Below, piece after piece: positions 61,564-64,000 of a stretch of DNA of 64,000 bases. The translations under genes and the position numbers were made by a program. The stretch comes from Caenibius tardaugens NBRC 16725 (GTDB lineage: Bacteria; Pseudomonadota; Alphaproteobacteria; Sphingomonadales; Sphingomonadaceae): positions 2,898,001-2,962,000 of the forward strand of contig NZ_CP034179.1 of the NCBI RefSeq assembly GCF_003860345.1. Direction: 5' to 3'. Below the pieces are notes generated by a model. The model saw only the letters and a program-made list of their open reading frames with translations. It was not told the origin of the DNA and searched no databases. Position 1 is the stretch's first letter. The number at the start of each line of letters is the position of its first letter.

Positions 61564-62988
61564 ATGGACAAAAAGGTGATTTTCCTCACCGGCGCGACGG
61601 GCAACATGGGTGGGGCCACGCTGCACGAACTGATGCAGCGCACGGACCGCTTCCATGTGCGGGCGCTGGTCCGGCCTGAGGAGAAGGGGCACCCGATCCT
61701 GCGCCGTTATGCGGGGAATCCCGCGTTCGAGGTGATCTGGGGCGATCTCACCGTCTACGGCGATGTTCTGAAAGGCGTCACCGGCGCGGATCAGGTGCTG
61801 CATATCGGGGGCATGGTTTCGCCTTTCGCCGATCGCTATCCCGAATTGACCATGCAGGTGAATGTGGGCGGCGCCCGCAATATCGTGGATGCGATCAGGG
61901 CGCAGGCGGAACCGGACAGGATCGCGCTGGTCTATATCGGTACGGTGGCGCAGACGGGGGATCGCAATGCGCCGATCCATTGGGGCCGCACGGGCGATCC
62001 GATCAAGATCAGTGCCTTCGATCACTATGCGGTCAGCAAGACCATGGCCGAAGCGATCGTGGCGGAATCCGGCCTCGCGCGTTGGGTCTCGCTGCGCCAG
62101 ACGGGCATGTTGCATACCAATATGTGGAAGATTCACGATCCGATCGTGTTCCACAATCCCTGGAACGGCGTGTTCGAATGGATCACTGTGGGGGATTCGG
62201 GGCGACTGGCCGCGAACCTCTGCGAAGACACGGTGCCGGACGCGGTGTGGCGCGGCTTCTACAATATCGGCGGTGGCGAGAGGATGCGCACGACCACGCA
62301 TGAATTCGCCGCAGGCGCGGCGCGGGCATTGGGGGCGAAGGATTTTCGCGACATGCAATTGCCCCACTGGTCGGCCACCCGCAACTTCCACGGGCAATGG
62401 TACAGCGATTCCGACCGGCTGGAGGCACTGGTCCCCTATCGCCGCGAAACGCTGGACGATTTCTTCACCGCACTGTCGCGTTCGGTACCGTTCTATGTGA
62501 AGCTGGGCGCGCGGTTTGCCGGAAAGGCGGGGCGCCAGCGGATGCAGAAGCTGGCCGAAGGGCCGGGCGGCACACTGAACTGGATCGCCAGCAATGACGA
62601 GGCGCATATCCGTCCGTTCTTCGGTTCGCGGGCGGCGTGGGAAGCCCTGCCGCGAACCTGGGATGCCTTCCCGCTGGAGCAGCCGTCACGCGATCCGTCC
62701 TACCTCGATCATGGCTACGATACGGCACAGCACGAAGATCACTGGACACGGGCGGACCTCGGGGCCGCAGCCGCGTTTCGCGGTGCGCAGATTCTCAGCG
62801 ACGGGGAAATCGCGGCGGGCGAACAGGCGCACTGGCGCTGCGGCGCCGGGCATGAATTTGCGATGACCCCGCGCCTGATGTTGCGGGGCGGGCACTGGTG
62901 CCCCACCTGCATGGTCGACCCATCGACATACGATGCGGCGGCGAAGGCCAATCCGTTCTTCGCCCAAGTCTGGCAAAACGGACACTGA
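61564..62988 (+). CDS. Extended SDR/NAD-epimerase-like protein fused to a C-terminal zinc-ribbon
   Basis: A 474-residue protein. The N-terminal Rossmann domain reads KVIFLTGATGNMGGATLHEL (residues 4-23), with HYAVSKTMAE giving the extended-SDR YxxxK near 160 and QVNVGGARNIVDAI before it. After about residue 300 the sequence leaves the usual epimerase fold. It ends with HWRCGAGHEFAMTPRL and GGHWCPTC (Cys426, His430, Cys446, Cys449), a treble-clef/zinc-ribbon pattern. I know no standard epimerase with this tail. It may act as a 3-beta-HSD-like dehydrogenase with a protein-, nucleic-acid- or lipid-contacting domain. Function unknown. Confidence 0.85.
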   Translation: MDKKVIFLTGATGNMGGATLHELMQRTDRFHVRALVRPEEKGHPILRRYAGNPAFEVIWGDLTVYGDVLKGVTGADQVLHIGGMVSPFADRYPELTMQVNVGGARNIVDAIRAQAEPDRIALVYIGTVAQTGDRNAPIHWGRTGDPIKISAFDHYAVSKTMAEAIVAESGLARWVSLRQTGMLHTNMWKIHDPIVFHNPWNGVFEWITVGDSGRLAANLCEDTVPDAVWRGFYNIGGGERMRTTTHEFAAGAARALGAKDFRDMQLPHWSATRNFHGQWYSDSDRLEALVPYRRETLDDFFTALSRSVPFYVKLGARFAGKAGRQRMQKLAEGPGGTLNWIASNDEAHIRPFFGSRAAWEALPRTWDAFPLEQPSRDPSYLDHGYDTAQHEDHWTRADLGAAAAFRGAQILSDGEIAAGEQAHWRCGAGHEFAMTPRLMLRGGHWCPTCMVDPSTYDAAAKANPFFAQVWQNGH

Positions 62989-63001
62989 CGGTGCCCGGCA
63001 C

Positions 63002-63021
63002 GGCCCGCCCCGTGGCGGGCC
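63002..63021. repeat. GC-rich hairpin between convergent genes
   Basis: GGCCCGCC and GGCGGGCC form an 8-bp perfect stem with a 4-base loop between stops at 62988 and 63041. No U-tract, so termination is doubtful. Confidence 0.4.
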
Positions 63022-63040
63022 CGTGTGCATTCACCCGGCC

Positions 63041-64000
63041 CTAGAGGCTGTCCGCGATAATCCCGGCCGCCATCAGACGCGCGATTTCCGCTTCGTCCAG
63101 CCCCAGTGCCTCGCCCAGCACGGCGGCGGTATCTTCGCCGCAGCGGGGCGGGGCCTTGCGATAGGTGGCCGGGGTGCGCGACAGTTTGCCGGGAAACCCG
63201 ATCACTTTGACCGGCGTGCCGTCGGACCGCTGCATATCGTGTACCAGCCCGCGATGGGCGATCTGGGGATCGGCGAGAATTTCCGGGATTTCGTTGACTT
63301 TGCCGCCGGGCAGTTTCGCCTTTTCCATCGCCGTGATGAGATCGGCCGATTGCCATGCGGCGATGGTTTCCTGCATCGCCGGGATCAGCACGCCGCGATG
63401 GGTGCTGCGCCCGCCATTGGAGGCAAAGCGTGGGTCCCCTGCCAGATCGTCGCGACCGATCAGCGCGCAGAACGCGCGGAACTGGCGATCGTTGCCCAGC
63501 GCCACCAGCACATCGCCATCGGCACAAGAAAAGTCCTGATAGGGCACGGTGTTGGGATGGGCATTGCCCAGCCGGCGCGGGATCATGCCGCCGTTGAGGT
63601 AATTCGACGCCTGATTGACCAGCAGCGCAACCTGCCCGTCCAGCAGCGCGCAATCGATGTACTGGCCTTCGCCTGTGGCATTGCGGTGGTTCAACGCGGC
63701 GAGGATCGAAATCGTGGCATAGAGCCCGGTAACCAGATCGCTGATCGGCACGCCGACCTTGGTCGGCCCGCCGCCCGGTTCCCCGTCGGGATGGCCGGTC
63801 ACGCTCATCAGTCCGCTCATCCCCTGAATCAGGAAATCGTAGCCCCCGCGATCCTTGTAGGGGCCATCCTGACCGAACCCGGTGATCGAACAATAGATGA
63901 CATCGGGGCAGATCGCGCGCAGCGAGTCATAATCCAGCCCGTATTTGACCAGCCCGCCCACGCGGAAGTTTTCCAGCACGATATCGGCCTGTGCTGCCAG
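63041..64000 (-). CDS. CaiB/BaiF-family CoA-transferase, 5'-truncated by the window edge
   Basis: Class III CoA-transferase; 319 C-terminal residues are visible and the frame runs off the end of the window. It reads LAAQADIVLENFRVGGLVKYGLDY at the truncated N-side, then the family's YCSITGFGQDGPYKDRGGYDFLIQGMSGLMSVTG, YIDCALLDGQVALL and VALGNDRQFRAFC. The catalytic Asp expected about residue 169 of the full protein fits the CALLDGQ segment. It would transfer CoA between an acyl-CoA and a free acid (for example BaiF with bile acids). About 70-80 N-terminal residues are missing. Confidence 0.92.
   Translation of the reverse strand: MAAQADIVLENFRVGGLVKYGLDYDSLRAICPDVIYCSITGFGQDGPYKDRGGYDFLIQGMSGLMSVTGHPDGEPGGGPTKVGVPISDLVTGLYATISILAALNHRNATGEGQYIDCALLDGQVALLVNQASNYLNGGMIPRRLGNAHPNTVPYQDFSCADGDVLVALGNDRQFRAFCALIGRDDLAGDPRFASNGGRSTHRGVLIPAMQETIAAWQSADLITAMEKAKLPGGKVNEIPEILADPQIAHRGLVHDMQRSDGTPVKVIGFPGKLSRTPATYRKAPPRCGEDTAAVLGEALGLDEAEIARLMAAGIIADSL

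Noticed and set aside
58987-62607. A 1206-codon open frame on the minus strand
   Set aside because: It is antisense to a complete TonB receptor and to the extended SDR, crosses a strong terminator, and its translation is Arg/His/Pro/Gly-rich with no domain features.
1-64000. Mobile element, phage, CRISPR array, tRNA or rRNA
   Set aside because: I looked for transposase or integrase motifs, regular short repeats, and clover-leaf or rRNA-like stretches and saw none; a dedicated RNA search was not possible.

Overview
The window is high-GC DNA that reads like a sphingomonad (Alphaproteobacteria, Sphingomonadales). It has three TonB-dependent outer-membrane receptors plus a TonB-like protein, dense operons of acyl-CoA and short-chain dehydrogenases, and no rRNA, tRNA, CRISPR array, insertion sequence or phage gene that I can see. 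This taxonomic call is inferred from gene content and style, not from a marker gene.

The core (about 4.9-33.8 kb) is a steroid-nucleus degradation locus built as two divergent gene blocks around a 195-bp control region at 14191-14385. The minus-strand block carries ring A/B meta-cleavage genes in the order hsaA, hsaD, hsaE, hsaG, hsaF, then a SnoaL-like protein, a 3-ketosteroid delta-4-(5-alpha)-dehydrogenase (kst4D), an SDR, an SRPBCC protein and an aldo/keto reductase. The plus-strand block starts with an SDR and the extradiol dioxygenase hsaC. It then runs through a nearly complete C/D-ring (HIP-CoA) pathway: ipdA, ipdB, a DUF35 protein with its thiolase-fold partner, a crotonase, ipdC, echA20, two pairs of acyl-CoA dehydrogenases, fadA6, ipdF, a MaoC hydratase, a ketosteroid isomerase, a second thiolase and a FadD3-like ligase. 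Most genes overlap by 1-8 bases or are separated by a few bases. Together they would take 3-ketosteroids through an aromatised, cleaved A ring to HIP and on to acetyl-, propionyl- and succinyl-type CoA units. Not found in this window: a delta-1 KstD, the 9-alpha-hydroxylase (KshA/KshB) and HsaB.

Upstream (1-4.8 kb) are a truncated TonB receptor, an unidentified protein, a gamma-carbonic-anhydrase-like hexapeptide protein and a TIM-barrel isomerase. Downstream (33.8-64 kb) is an accessory region of small units. It holds an MFS transporter, a TonB receptor, two HSL-family esterases, a Coq4-like/Gfo-Idh pair beside an AraC regulator, an Old Yellow Enzyme reductase beside a TetR regulator, two Baeyer-Villiger-type monooxygenases, a second TetR, a LuxR-type regulator reminiscent of TeiR, a luciferase-family oxidoreductase, a quinone-oxidoreductase-like enzyme, several SDRs, a TonB-like protein, an extended SDR fused to a zinc-ribbon and a truncated CaiB/BaiF CoA-transferase.

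The most interesting signal is a repeated 16-bp operator-like motif, roughly GTGAGT-N4-RCTTAY, at five places: 3097, 39369, 48709, 52318 and 58812. One copy is a perfect palindrome overlapping the start codon of the TetR gene at 48057-48710. The other four lie upstream of the unidentified protein, an esterase, the oxidoreductase/esterase/SDR divergent pair, and the Baeyer-Villiger monooxygenase/TonB-receptor divergent pair. This predicts a scattered regulon (uptake, Baeyer-Villiger oxidation, ester hydrolysis, alcohol oxidation) separate from the core steroid cluster.
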